Source: DATCDE01 sp038252405 (GTDB lineage: Bacteria > Actinomycetota > Actinomycetes > Prado026). From it: DNA of 64,000 nucleotides. Below, piece after piece: positions 49,410-57,697 of the stretch (position 1 is the first letter of the stretch; each line of letters begins with the position of its first letter). The stretch covers positions 1 to 64,000 of the forward strand of contig JBBSAJ010000002.1 in assembly GCA_038252405.1 (NCBI GenBank), written 5' to 3'. The position numbers and the translations under genes are program-made. Below the pieces are notes generated by a model. It was not told where the DNA came from and did no database searches. It saw only the letters and a program-made list of their open reading frames with translations.

Positions 49410-50849
49410 ATGGGAACCGTCTTCGAGTACGCCCCCGCCCCGGAGTCCCGGGCCGTCGTCACCCTGCGGCCGTCCTACGGGCTGTTCATCGACGGCGCGT
49501 TCGTCGAGCCGGCCGACGGGTCCGCCTTCGCGACCGTCAACCCGGCCACCGAGGAGGTCCTCGCCGAGGTCGGCGAGGCCGGCGCCGCCGACGTGGACCG
49601 CGCCGTGAAGGCCGCGCGTCGCGCGTACACCCGCACCTGGTCACGGATGTCCGGCCGGGAGCGCGGCAAGTACCTGTTCCGGATCGCCCGGATCATCCAG
49701 GAGCGGGCCCGCGAGCTCGCCGTCCTGGAGACGCTGGACAACGGCAAGCCGATCCGCGAGTCCCGCGACGTCGACGTGCCACTCGTCGCGGCGCACTTCT
49801 TCTACTACGCGGGCTGGGCGGACAAGCTGGACCACGCCGGGTTCGGGCCGGACCCACGCCCGCTCGGGGTGGCCGCCCAGGTGATCCCGTGGAACTTCCC
49901 GCTGCTCATGCTGTCCTGGAAGATCGCCCCCGCGCTGGCCGCCGGGAACACCGTCGTCCTCAAGCCGGCCGAGACCACGCCGCTGACGGCGCTGCTGTTC
50001 GCCGAGATCTGTCAGCAGGCCGACCTGCCACCAGGGGTGGTGAACATCGTCACCGGCGCCGGCCGCACCGGGCAGTCGCTGGTCGAGCACCCGGACGTCG
50101 ACAAGGTCGCGTTCACCGGGTCCACCGAGGTGGGCCGCCTGATCGCGCGCGCGGTGGCCGGGTCGCGCAAGAAGGTCACCCTCGAGCTCGGCGGCAAGGC
50201 CGCGAACATCGTGTTCGACGACGCGCCGGTCGACCAGGCGGTCGAGGGCATCGTGCGAGGGGTCTTCTTCAACCAGGGCCACGTCTGCTGCGCGGGCACC
50301 CGGCTGCTCGTGCAGGAGTCCGTGGCAGACGAGGTGCTGCGCTCGCTCAAGCGCCGGCTGGGCACGCTGCGGCTGGGCGACCCGATGGACAAGAACACCG
50401 ACATCGGGGCGATCAACTCCGCCGTCCAGCTGGAGCGGATCGAGGCCATGAGCATGGTCGGCGAGGCCGAGGGGGCACAGCGCTGGTCGGCGCCGTGCGC
50501 ACTGCCGGACCGCGGCTACTGGTTCCCACCCACGGTCTTCACCGGCGTCTCGCAGGTGCACCGGATCGCGCGGGAGGAGATCTTCGGTCCGGTGCTCTCG
50601 GTGCTGACCTTTCGGACGCCGAAGGAGGCGCTGGCCAAGGCCAACAACACGCCGTACGGGCTGTCCGCCGGGGTGTGGACGGACAAGGGCTCCCGGATCC
50701 TGTACATGGCCCAGCACCTGCGGGCCGGCGTGGTGTGGGCCAACACGTTCAACCACTTCGACCCGACGTCGCCGTTCGGCGGGTACAAGGAGTCCGGCTA
50801 CGGGCGCGAGGGCGGCCGGCACGGTCTGGAGGCCTACCTCGATGTCTAG
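49410..50849 (+). CDS. Aldehyde dehydrogenase (full length)
   Basis: This 479-residue NAD(P)-dependent enzyme has IPWNFPLLMLSWKIAPALAAGN (substrate/NAD region), FTGSTEVGRLIA, the general base Glu259 in VTLELGGKAANI, and the nucleophile Cys293 in NQGHVCCAGTRLL, followed by EEIFGPVLSVL and PFGGYKESGYGREGG. All catalytic residues are present. It lies between deoC and a truncated paralogue with an eight-base overlap. Oxidation of acetaldehyde from DeoC is the likely role, giving acetate or an acyl product. Confidence 0.92.
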   Translation: MGTVFEYAPAPESRAVVTLRPSYGLFIDGAFVEPADGSAFATVNPATEEVLAEVGEAGAADVDRAVKAARRAYTRTWSRMSGRERGKYLFRIARIIQERARELAVLETLDNGKPIRESRDVDVPLVAAHFFYYAGWADKLDHAGFGPDPRPLGVAAQVIPWNFPLLMLSWKIAPALAAGNTVVLKPAETTPLTALLFAEICQQADLPPGVVNIVTGAGRTGQSLVEHPDVDKVAFTGSTEVGRLIARAVAGSRKKVTLELGGKAANIVFDDAPVDQAVEGIVRGVFFNQGHVCCAGTRLLVQESVADEVLRSLKRRLGTLRLGDPMDKNTDIGAINSAVQLERIEAMSMVGEAEGAQRWSAPCALPDRGYWFPPTVFTGVSQVHRIAREEIFGPVLSVLTFRTPKEALAKANNTPYGLSAGVWTDKGSRILYMAQHLRAGVVWANTFNHFDPTSPFGGYKESGYGREGGRHGLEAYLDV

Positions 50850-51702
50850 GCTCGACGTCCGCAAGACCTACAAGCTCTACGTCGGCGGGGCGTTCCCCCG
50901 CTCGGAGAGCGGGCGCTCCTACCAGGTGACCGATGCCAAGGGTCGGTTCCTGGCCAACGCCGCCCTGGCCTCCCGCAAGGACGCCAGGGACGCCGTGGTG
51001 GCGGCCCGCAAGGCCTTCCCCGGGTGGTCCGGCGCGACCGCCTACAACCGCGGCCAGGTGCTCTACCGGGTGGCCGAGGTGATGGAGGGCCGCCGCGACC
51101 AGTTCGCGGCCGAGGTCGCGGCGGCGGAGGGTCGCACGGTGGCCCGCGCCCGGTCCGCCGTCGAGGCGGCGATCGACCGGCTGGTCTGGTACGCCGGCTG
51201 GTCGGACAAGGTCGCGCAGGTGGCCGGCTCGGCCAACCCGGTGGCCGGGCCGTTCTTCAACTTCTCGGTGCCCGAGCCGACCGGGGTGGTTGCCGTCGTC
51301 GCCCCCCAGCGGTCCGCGCTGCTCGGCCTGGTCAGCGTCGTCGCCCCGGCGGTGGTGACCGGCAACACCGCCGTCGTCCTCGCCTCGCAGACCATGCCGT
51401 TGCCGGCGGTCACCTTCGGGGAGGTGCTCGCGACCTCCGACGTCCCCGGTGGCGTGGTGAACATCCTGACCGGACAGGTCGCCGAGGTCGCGCCCTGGCT
51501 CGCCTCGCACATGGACGTCAACGGCATCGACCTGACCGGTGCCGGCCTGGACGCTGCCGACCTTGAGGCGGCTGCCGCCGAGAACCTCAAGCGGGTCCGG
51601 CGCCCGGCCGGCCCGGACACCGACTGGGCCGCCGACCCGGGCACCGGGCCGATGCTGGCCTTCCTGGAGACCAAGACCGTCTGGCACCCAGTCGGGCTGT
51701 AG
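50842..51702 (+). CDS. Short aldehyde dehydrogenase-like protein lacking the catalytic cysteine
   Basis: This 286-residue protein matches only the N-terminal (coenzyme-binding) half of an aldehyde dehydrogenase. It has KLYVGGAFPRSESGRSY, AAEVMEGRRDQFA-like helix, WYAGWSDK, VVAVVAPQRSALLGLVSVVAPAVVTGNTAV and VPGGVVNILTG. It stops with AFLETKTVWHPVGL and has no Cys/Glu active site. The residue before PWN is also changed (APQRS for PWNFP). The ending looks like a designed end rather than a frameshift: no second half follows in any frame before the convergent adenosine deaminase. It overlaps the full-length gene, so it may be a partner or regulatory subunit. Confidence 0.85.
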   Translation: MSRLDVRKTYKLYVGGAFPRSESGRSYQVTDAKGRFLANAALASRKDARDAVVAARKAFPGWSGATAYNRGQVLYRVAEVMEGRRDQFAAEVAAAEGRTVARARSAVEAAIDRLVWYAGWSDKVAQVAGSANPVAGPFFNFSVPEPTGVVAVVAPQRSALLGLVSVVAPAVVTGNTAVVLASQTMPLPAVTFGEVLATSDVPGGVVNILTGQVAEVAPWLASHMDVNGIDLTGAGLDAADLEAAAAENLKRVRRPAGPDTDWAADPGTGPMLAFLETKTVWHPVGL

Positions 51703-51708
51703 CCCGAC
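51691..51708. terminator. Short perfect hairpin between convergent genes
   Basis: GTCGGGCT (51691-51698) pairs with AGCCCGAC (51701-51708). It includes the stop codon of the short aldehyde dehydrogenase gene and lies eight bases before the end of the convergent adenosine deaminase gene. Confidence 0.5.
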
Positions 51709-51715
51709 GGGGTGC

Positions 51716-52801
51716 TCAGAGCCGCTGCAGCGCCGCGTACCCCGGCTTGATCACCGAGTCGATCAGGGCCAGCCGCTCGTCGAACGGCAGGAACGCCGAC
51801 TTCATCGCGTTGATCGTGAACCACTGCAGGTCCGCCACGCCGTAGCCGAACGTCGCGCTGAGGGCGTGCAGCTCGTGCGTCATCGACGTCCCGCTCATGA
51901 GCCGGTTGTCGGTGTTCACGGTGACCCGGAACCGCAGCCGGGTGAGCAGCCCGATCGGGTGCTCGGCGAGCGAGGCGGCGGCACCGGTCTGCAGGTTCGA
52001 CGTCGGGCACATCTCCAGCGGGATCCGCTTGTCCCGCACGTACTGGGCCAGCCGGCCCAGGGTGACCCGGCCGTCGTCGTGCACCGTGATGTCGTCCGCG
52101 ATGCGCACGCCGTGGCCGAGCCGGTCGGCCCCGCACCACTGCAGCGCCTCCCAGATCGACGGCAGCCCGAACGCCTCGCCCGCGTGGATGGTGAAGTGCG
52201 CGTTCTCCCGGCGCAGGTACTCGAAGGCGTCCAGGTGCCGGGTCGGCGGGAAGCCGGCCTCCGCGCCGGCGATGTCGAAGCCCACCACGCCCCCGTCGCG
52301 GAACCGCACGACGAGCTCGGCGATCTCCCGGGAGCGGGCCGCGTGCCGCATCGCCGTGAGCAGGGTCCGCACGACGATCGGGGTGCCGGCGGCCGCCGCC
52401 CGGCGCTCGCCCTCCTGGAAGCCGTCCAGCACCGCCTGCACGACCTCGTCCAGGGACAGCCCACCGGCCAGGTGCAGCTCGGGGGCGAACCGGACCTCGG
52501 CGTAGATGACGCCGTCGGCCGCCAGGTCCTCGGCGTACTCCCGCGCCACCCTGGTCAGTGCGGCGCGGGTCTGCAGCACCCCGACCGTGTGCTCGAAGGT
52601 CTCCAGGTAGCGCTCCAGCGAGCCGGAGTCGCAGGCCGCGACGAACCAGCGGGCCAGCCCGTCGGGGTCGTCGGTGGGCAGCCGGCCGTAGCCGTGCTCG
52701 GCGGCCAGCTGGACGACGGTCGAGGGGCGCAGCCCACCGTCGAGGTGGTCATGGAGCAAGACCTTGGGGGCGCGGCGGACCAGATCCTCAGAGAGCGGCA
52801 C
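51716..52801 (-). CDS. add: Adenosine deaminase
   Basis: This 361-residue zinc enzyme deaminates adenosine or deoxyadenosine to inosine. It has the metal motif LLHDHLDGGLRPST near residue 16, VIYAEVRFAPELH, HFTIHAGEAFGLPSIWEAL with the catalytic His/Glu, DRLGHGVRI, LEMCPTSNLQTGA and VTVNTDNRLMSGTSM with the final Asp ligand. It belongs to the longer actinobacterial group with NTDNR instead of NTDDP. The start GTG at 52801 has TAGCCT seven bases upstream, leaderless geometry. It runs convergent to the aldehyde dehydrogenase pair. Confidence 0.94.
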   Translation of the reverse strand: MPLSEDLVRRAPKVLLHDHLDGGLRPSTVVQLAAEHGYGRLPTDDPDGLARWFVAACDSGSLERYLETFEHTVGVLQTRAALTRVAREYAEDLAADGVIYAEVRFAPELHLAGGLSLDEVVQAVLDGFQEGERRAAAAGTPIVVRTLLTAMRHAARSREIAELVVRFRDGGVVGFDIAGAEAGFPPTRHLDAFEYLRRENAHFTIHAGEAFGLPSIWEALQWCGADRLGHGVRIADDITVHDDGRVTLGRLAQYVRDKRIPLEMCPTSNLQTGAAASLAEHPIGLLTRLRFRVTVNTDNRLMSGTSMTHELHALSATFGYGVADLQWFTINAMKSAFLPFDERLALIDSVIKPGYAALQRL

Positions 52802-52808
52802 GCAGGTG

Positions 52809-52814
52809 AGGCTA
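52809..52814 (-). promoter_or_regulatory. Candidate -10 box (TAGCCT) of add
   Basis: TAGCCT on the minus strand ends seven bases before the GTG start, without a Shine-Dalgarno. Confidence 0.45.
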
Positions 52815-52855
52815 TCGGCCTCAACCCCCCGGCCGTCCCTACCGATGAGGTCCTC

Positions 52856-53278
52856 ATGCGCCTCAACTCGGAGGAGACCCGGGTCATCCGGCCGGCCGCT
52901 GTGCTCGACCAGCGGACGGCCGCGCGGGTTCGTCACGAGCTGGCCCGCCTCGACGTCGGCAAGGGCGGCATCTGGAACGCCACGTCGTCGCTGTGGCAGC
53001 GCTACGACCAGGCGTGGAACGGACCGGGAGGTGCCCGCGGGTCGGCCCAGCTGATCGGCTCGATCGCGGTGATGTACGACTCCCCGAACCGGCACCAGAT
53101 CACGATCTACAAGGTCACCGTGAGCCCGCACGGGCTGGAGCTCGGCTGGAGCGTGGACTCGCTGTGCGACGACGCGCTGTCCTGGGTGGGACTCACCCTG
53201 GACAGCTGCCCGCGCGCCGAGCTGATGACCCCGCCGGCCCACGACCCCTTCAAGCGCACCCCCGTCCCCCCTGCATGA
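52856..53278 (+). CDS. Conserved hypothetical protein
   Basis: This 140-residue protein has no recognised domain. It begins RLNSEETRVIRPAAVLDQRTAARVRHELARL, then GIWNATSSLWQRYDQAWNGPGG, AQLIGSIAVMYDSPNRHQITIYKVTVSPHG and WSVDSLCDDALSWVGLTLDSCPRAEL, shown here in separated blocks. The mix of conserved Trp, His and Cys residues suggests a folded cytosolic protein; very similar proteins appear, from memory, in many streptomycete-like genomes. GATGAGG precedes the ATG at 52856. It is divergent from add. The stop codon lies inside a palindromic repeat (53270-53381), which therefore sets its C-terminus. Confidence 0.75.
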   Translation: MRLNSEETRVIRPAAVLDQRTAARVRHELARLDVGKGGIWNATSSLWQRYDQAWNGPGGARGSAQLIGSIAVMYDSPNRHQITIYKVTVSPHGLELGWSVDSLCDDALSWVGLTLDSCPRAELMTPPAHDPFKRTPVPPA

Positions 53279-53381
53279 AGGGTCCCTTCTGTGCGCAAGG
53301 TGGCCGATCTCTACCCTTCATGGGCAGGCGTGAAGGGTGGGTCTGTGCAGCCTTGCGCACAGAAGGGTCCCTTCATGCAGG
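53270..53381. repeat. Nested palindromic repeat element (REP/MITE-like)
   Basis: Two 31-base outer arms (53270-53300 and 53351-53381) are inverted copies with 30 of 31 matches. Each arm carries its own dyad GAAGGGTCCCTTC. Inside, ACCCTTCA (53313-53320) and TGAAGGGT (53331-53338) form a second inverted pair. The 8-base word TGAAGGGT or its complement therefore occurs at least four times in 112 bases. The element lies between convergent genes and contains the stop of the upstream one. It has no coding capacity, so it is a non-autonomous repeat or an elaborate terminator. Confidence 0.8.
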
Positions 53382-53399
53382 CCTGGGGGGTGGGCGGGG

Positions 53400-54395
53400 T
53401 CAGCGGTTGACGCCGGACATGTCCGCGTAGCGGGTGCCGGCCACCGAACCGGGAGGGACGGCGGCCGCCAGCCGGTCCAGGTCTCCGGCCGTGAGCTCGA
53501 CGGCCACGGCCGCGACGTTCTCCTCCAGATAGGCGCGGCGCTTCGTACCCGGGATCGGCACCACGTCCGGTCCCTGCGCGAGCACCCAGGCCAGCGCCAG
53601 CTGGCCGGGGGTGACCCCCCTGTCCGCGGCCAGCGCCCGGACCCCGGCCACCAGCGCCGCGTTGTGCTCGAAGTTGTCCGTCGAGAACCGCGGGTCGCTC
53701 GCCCGGAAGTCCCCGGCCGGGACGTCGATGACCGAGCCGAACCGCCCGGTCAGGAAGCCGCGGCCCAGTGGGCTGTAGGCGACCAGCCCGATGCCCAGCT
53801 CGCGCAGCGTCGGCAGCACCTCCGCCTCGACGCCGCGCGCCCACAGCGAGTACTCGGTCTGGACGGCGGTGATGGGGTGCACCGCGTGCGCCCGCCGGAT
53901 CGTCGGGGCCGCTGCCTCGGACAGCCCCAGGTGCGCCACCTTCCCCTCGGCGACCAGCTCGGCCATCGCCCCGACCGTCTCCTCGATCGGCACGGACAGG
54001 TCCACCCGGTGCTGGTAGTACAGGTCGATCCGCTCCACCCCGAGCCGCTGCAGCGAGGCGTCGCAGGCCGACCGCACATAGTCGGGGCGGCCGCTGATCC
54101 CCAGCCGGGCCCCCGACTCGTCCCGGACGATGCCGAACTTCGTCGCGACCACGACGTCGTCGCGCCGCCCGGCGACCGCCCGGCCCACCAGCCGCTCGTT
54201 GGTGAACGGCCCGTACATGTCGGACGTGTCCAGGAAGGTCACCCCGAGGTCCAGCGCGCGCTGGATCGTCGCCAGCGACTCGGCGTCATCGACCGTGCCG
54301 TAGAACTCCGACATGCCCATGCAGCCGAGTCCCTCGGCGGAGACCGCGAGGGCGGCCGGGCCGCGGCCCAGCGTGCGCACCGGCACTGCGGTCAT
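53400..54395 (-). CDS. Aldo/keto reductase
   Basis: This 331-residue NADPH-dependent reductase has the (alpha/beta)8 AKR layout. It has GLGCMGMSEFYGTVDDAES, the catalytic Asp/Tyr in FLDTSDMYGPFTNE, Lys in VVVATKFGIV, His in LYYQHRVDLS, then VQTEYSLWARGVEAEVL, YSPLGRGFLTGRF and VVPIPGTKRRAYLEEN for the cofactor. The complete tetrad predicts activity on aldehydes or ketones, with unknown substrate. It overlaps the cupin gene as ATGA and is the last gene of the nucleoside-uptake operon. Confidence 0.92.
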   Translation of the reverse strand: MTAVPVRTLGRGPAALAVSAEGLGCMGMSEFYGTVDDAESLATIQRALDLGVTFLDTSDMYGPFTNERLVGRAVAGRRDDVVVATKFGIVRDESGARLGISGRPDYVRSACDASLQRLGVERIDLYYQHRVDLSVPIEETVGAMAELVAEGKVAHLGLSEAAAPTIRRAHAVHPITAVQTEYSLWARGVEAEVLPTLRELGIGLVAYSPLGRGFLTGRFGSVIDVPAGDFRASDPRFSTDNFEHNAALVAGVRALAADRGVTPGQLALAWVLAQGPDVVPIPGTKRRAYLEENVAAVAVELTAGDLDRLAAAVPPGSVAGTRYADMSGVNR

Positions 54396-54760
54396 GCCGT
54401 GCCCTCCGCGTCGCGGTGCGCCAGGTCCGGGCCGAAGGCCGGCACGCACACCGCGACGTACTCGGCGCCGTCCGGCTCCGGGGTGGAGTAGCGCACCCGC
54501 TCCCCGGCCCTGGTCAGCACAACCTGGCCCGCGCCGACGTGGAGCACGCCGCCGTCGTGCTCCACCCGGACGACGCCGCGCAGCACGAGGGTCACCTCGT
54601 CGAACTCGGGGCTCTGGGCCGGCTCCTCCCAGCCGCCGGGGGCCACCATCCGGGCCACCGACACGCCAGTGGTGCCCGTGGTGACCCGGCCGACGAACTC
54701 GTCGATGACCTTGCCGCCGGGGACCGGGATCCGCGTGGGGGCAGTGACCAGCTCGGGCAT
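54392..54760 (-). CDS. Small cupin-domain protein
   Basis: This 122-residue single cupin has GVSVARMVAPGGWEEPAQSPEFDEVTLVLRG, given here as two blocks, then VRVEHDGGVLHVGAGQVVLTRAGERVRY and the end VAVCVPAFGPDLAH. The EFDEV and HVGAGQ parts match the two cupin motifs, though the metal-binding histidines are mostly replaced by Glu, so it may bind a ligand without metal chemistry. It is held between deoA and the aldo/keto reductase with one- and four-base overlaps, so it is expressed with nucleoside catabolism. Function unknown. Confidence 0.8.
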   Translation of the reverse strand: MPELVTAPTRIPVPGGKVIDEFVGRVTTGTTGVSVARMVAPGGWEEPAQSPEFDEVTLVLRGVVRVEHDGGVLHVGAGQVVLTRAGERVRYSTPEPDGAEYVAVCVPAFGPDLAHRDAEGTA

Positions 54761-56043
54761 CAGGCTCCGATCGTCTCGATGAGCAGGGGCAGCGGACGGG
54801 TCGGGCCGTCCACCTCGATCCCGCCGGCCAAGGCCTCGACGGCCCGGGCGAACCGGTCCGGGTCGTCCGCGTGCAGCGTGAGCAGCGGCTCACCGGCCCG
54901 CACCGGCTCTCCTGGTTTGGCGTGCACGACCACGCCCGCGCCGGCCGACACCGGGTCCTCCTTGCGGGCCCGCCCGGCCCCGAGCCGCCAGGCGCACAGC
55001 CCGACGGCCAGCGCGTCCAGCCGGGTCAGCGTCCCGGTGGCGGGCGCGGGGACGACGAGGGTCTCGGCGGCGCGCGGGAGCGTAGCCAGCGGGTCACCGC
55101 CCTGCGCCCGGACCATGGCCCGCCACGCGTCCATGGCCGAGCCGTCGGCCAGCCGGTCGGCCGGGTCCACGTCGGTGACTCCGGCCCCGTGCAGCATCTG
55201 CCTGGCCAGGGCCAGGGTCAGCTCGACGACGTCGGCCGGGCCGCCGCCTTCGAGCACCTCGACCGACTCGGCGACCTCGAGGGCGTTGCCCGCCGTGCGG
55301 CCGAGCGGGGTGTCCATGGCCGTGAGCAGGGCCACCGTGCGGACCCCGGCGTCGCGGCCGAGCCCGACCATCGTCTCGGCCAGCTCCCGGGCCCGACCGA
55401 CGTCCTTCATGAACGCGCCCGAGCCCACCTTGACGTCGAGCACGAGCGTGCCGGTGCCCTCGGCGATCTTCTTGCTCATGATCGAGCTGGCGATGAGCGG
55501 GATCGCCTCGACGGTGCCGGTGACGTCGCGCAGCGCGTAGAGCTTCTTGTCCGCCGGTGCCAGCCCGCTGCCGGCCGCGCAGATGACCGCCCCGACGTCG
55601 CGCAGCTGGGCGAGCATCTCGTCGTTGGACAGCGCGGCCCGCCAGCCCGGGATCGACTCCAGCTTGTCCAGCGTGCCGCCGGTGTGCCCCAGCCCGCGGC
55701 CGGACAGCTGCGGCACCGCCACCCCGCAGGCCGCCACGAGCGGCGCCAGCGGCAGGGTGATCTTGTCGCCGACCCCGCCGGTGGAGTGCTTGTCCGCGGT
55801 CGGCCGGTCCAGCCCGGACCAGTCCATCCGCTCCCCGCTGCGGATCATCGCGTCGGTCCACCGCGCGATCTCCCGGCGGCCCATGCCGTTGAGCAGGATG
55901 GCCATGGCCAGCGCCGACATCTGCTCGTCGGCCACGGCTCCTCGGGTGTACGCGTCGACCACCCAGTCGATCTGCGCGTCGGTGAGCTCGCTGCCGTCCC
56001 GCTTGGCCACGATGACGTCGACCGCGGCGAACGGCTCGCTCAC
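54760..56043 (-). CDS. deoA: Thymidine phosphorylase (pyrimidine-nucleoside phosphorylase)
   Basis: This 427-residue enzyme cleaves thymidine or uridine with phosphate. It has VIVAKRDGSELTDAQIDW, ALAMAILLNGMGRREIARWT, the signature DKHSTGGVGDKITLPLAPLVAACG (split at the middle), SGRGLGHTGGTLDKLESIPG, MSKKIAEGTGTLVLDVKVGSGAFMK in parts, and a C-terminal PYNP domain with GVVVHAKPGEPVRAGEPLL. The product deoxyribose-1-phosphate would enter the mutase/DeoC path encoded nearby. The GTG start overlaps the cdd stop as GTGA. Confidence 0.96.
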   Translation of the reverse strand: MSEPFAAVDVIVAKRDGSELTDAQIDWVVDAYTRGAVADEQMSALAMAILLNGMGRREIARWTDAMIRSGERMDWSGLDRPTADKHSTGGVGDKITLPLAPLVAACGVAVPQLSGRGLGHTGGTLDKLESIPGWRAALSNDEMLAQLRDVGAVICAAGSGLAPADKKLYALRDVTGTVEAIPLIASSIMSKKIAEGTGTLVLDVKVGSGAFMKDVGRARELAETMVGLGRDAGVRTVALLTAMDTPLGRTAGNALEVAESVEVLEGGGPADVVELTLALARQMLHGAGVTDVDPADRLADGSAMDAWRAMVRAQGGDPLATLPRAAETLVVPAPATGTLTRLDALAVGLCAWRLGAGRARKEDPVSAGAGVVVHAKPGEPVRAGEPLLTLHADDPDRFARAVEALAGGIEVDGPTRPLPLLIETIGA

Positions 56044-56438
56044 CGGTGCTCCTCCAGGGTGTCCGGGCCGAACGCGTCCGGGAGCACCTCGCTCATGGGC
56101 AGCACCCCGCGTGCGGTCTCCAGCTGCATGGTCGGTCCGCCGTTCTCCCACAGCAGCTGACGGCACCGCCCGCACGGCATCAGCGGCGCCCCGTGCTGGT
56201 CGACGCAGGCGACGGCGACCAGCCGGCCGCCACCACCGGCATGCAGAGACGACACCATGCCGCACTCGGCGCACAGCGCCACCCCGTAGGCGGCGTTCTC
56301 GACGTTGCAGCCGACCACCACCCGGCCGTCGTCGACCAGCCCGGCCGCACCCACCTTGAACTGCGAGTACGGCGCGTAGGCCCGGCCCATGACCTCGACG
56401 GCCGCCGCGCGCAGCGCCACCCAGTCGACGGCGGTCAC
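56040..56438 (-). CDS. cdd: Cytidine deaminase
   Basis: This 132-residue homotetrameric-type enzyme deaminates cytidine and deoxycytidine to uridine forms that DeoA can use. It has AYAPYSQFKVGAAGL, GCNVENAAYGVALCAECGMV with the first zinc cysteine and catalytic Glu, and PLMPCGRCRQLLWE with the other two cysteines. The start is ATG at 56438 and overlaps the permease stop by four bases. Its place in the importer operon shows pyrimidine salvage is part of the same regulon. Confidence 0.96.
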   Translation of the reverse strand: MTAVDWVALRAAAVEVMGRAYAPYSQFKVGAAGLVDDGRVVVGCNVENAAYGVALCAECGMVSSLHAGGGGRLVAVACVDQHGAPLMPCGRCRQLLWENGGPTMQLETARGVLPMSEVLPDAFGPDTLEEHR

Positions 56439-57697
56439 CCGCCCTCGCCCCGTCGGTAGACCAGCCCGTCGGCGGCCGGCATCCGCAGCCGTTGCGACGC
56501 CAGCGACAGCACCAGCAGCGTGGTGATGTACGGCGTCATGTAGGTGACCTGCTGCGGCAGGTCCGAGGTGGCCAGGAACCAGGCGAGGATCACCGCGGCG
56601 AGCGCCGCCATCACGCTCGCCGAGACCACCTTGCGGCGCGCCCCGTAGGTCACCGCGAGCAGGGCCAGCAGGACGGCGGCCAGCAGCAGCAGGGCGTGGA
56701 CGGCGTCCGCACTGCGCAGCTGCATGGCGTCGGTGTAGCCGAACAGCAGTGCACCCGCGGCCAGCCCGCCGGGCCGCCAGTTGCCGAAGATCATCGCGGC
56801 CAGGCCGATGTAGCCACGCCCGCCTGTCTGCCCCTCCCGGTAGATGCCGGCGGCGACGATCGCGAGGAACGCACCACCGAAGCCGGCCAGCGCCCCCGAC
56901 GTCACCACGGCGATGTACTTGTACTTGAACACGTTCACGCCCAGCGACTCGGCCGCGTGCGGCGCCTCACCGCAGGACCGCAGCCGCAGCCCGAAGGCCG
57001 TGCGCCACAGCACCCAGTAGGTCAGCGGCAGCAGCAGGACGGCGATGATCGTCAGGTAGGAGACCTGGTAGGTGATGCCCTTGAACACACCGGCCAGGTC
57101 GGACACCAAGAACCAGTGGTGGTTCTCGATGGTGCCCATCGCGGAGGAGAAGCCCGGGATGGTCACCGTGCCCATCGACGGGATCTCCGGGGACTGGGTC
57201 GGGCCGCCGCCCCCCTTGCCGGTGAAGGCGATCGCCGACAAGTACTGCGCCACCCCGAGCCCGAGGATGTTGATGGCGACACCGGACACGATCTGGTCGA
57301 CCCCGAAGGTGATGGTCGCGACCGCGTGGACGAGACCGCCGACGGCGCCGAACGCGACCGCCGCGACCACGCCCCACCAGGCCCCCCACTGGTAGCCGGC
57401 CCAGCCGGCCCCCCAGGTGCCGAGGATCATCATGCCCTCGAGGCCGATGTTGACGACGCCCGAACGCTCCGACCACAGGCCGCCCAGACCGGCCATGCCG
57501 ATCGGCACCGCCAGCCCGACCGCCGCGCCGACGGTCCCGCTGGAGATCAGGTCGCCCGCGCCGGTGATCAGCCGGACGATCGACATGACCAGCAGCAGCC
57601 CGACGCCGAACACGGCGAGCCGGATCCAGCGGTTGGCCAGCCACGACATCTTCCCGGCGGCTGCTCGGGTCTTCGTGGTGAGGTCGGTGGCGCTCAT
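56435..57697 (-). CDS. Nucleoside ABC transporter permease (second permease, BmpA system)
   Basis: This 420-residue inner-membrane protein has about ten hydrophobic helices and the branched-chain/BPD_transp_2 permease pattern. It has AVPIGMAGLGGLWSERSGVVNIGLEGMMILGTW, shown in part as GLWSERSGVVNIG, then GVDQIVSGVAINILGLG, RSCGEAPHAAESLGVNV (the ATPase-contact loop) and GLAAMIFGNWRPGGLAAGALLFGYTDA. These are typical of the permeases paired with BmpA/PnrA lipoproteins. Its ATG overlaps the first permease's stop as ATGA. Confidence 0.93.
   Translation of the reverse strand: MSATDLTTKTRAAAGKMSWLANRWIRLAVFGVGLLLVMSIVRLITGAGDLISSGTVGAAVGLAVPIGMAGLGGLWSERSGVVNIGLEGMMILGTWGAGWAGYQWGAWWGVVAAVAFGAVGGLVHAVATITFGVDQIVSGVAINILGLGVAQYLSAIAFTGKGGGGPTQSPEIPSMGTVTIPGFSSAMGTIENHHWFLVSDLAGVFKGITYQVSYLTIIAVLLLPLTYWVLWRTAFGLRLRSCGEAPHAAESLGVNVFKYKYIAVVTSGALAGFGGAFLAIVAAGIYREGQTGGRGYIGLAAMIFGNWRPGGLAAGALLFGYTDAMQLRSADAVHALLLLAAVLLALLAVTYGARRKVVSASVMAALAAVILAWFLATSDLPQQVTYMTPYITTLLVLSLASQRLRMPAADGLVYRRGEGG

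Noticed and set aside
50842..51702. Short aldehyde dehydrogenase as a frameshifted pseudogene
   Set aside because: The missing C-terminal half is not present in any frame downstream before add, the ending is well formed and the gene is translationally coupled, so it is treated as an intact short protein.
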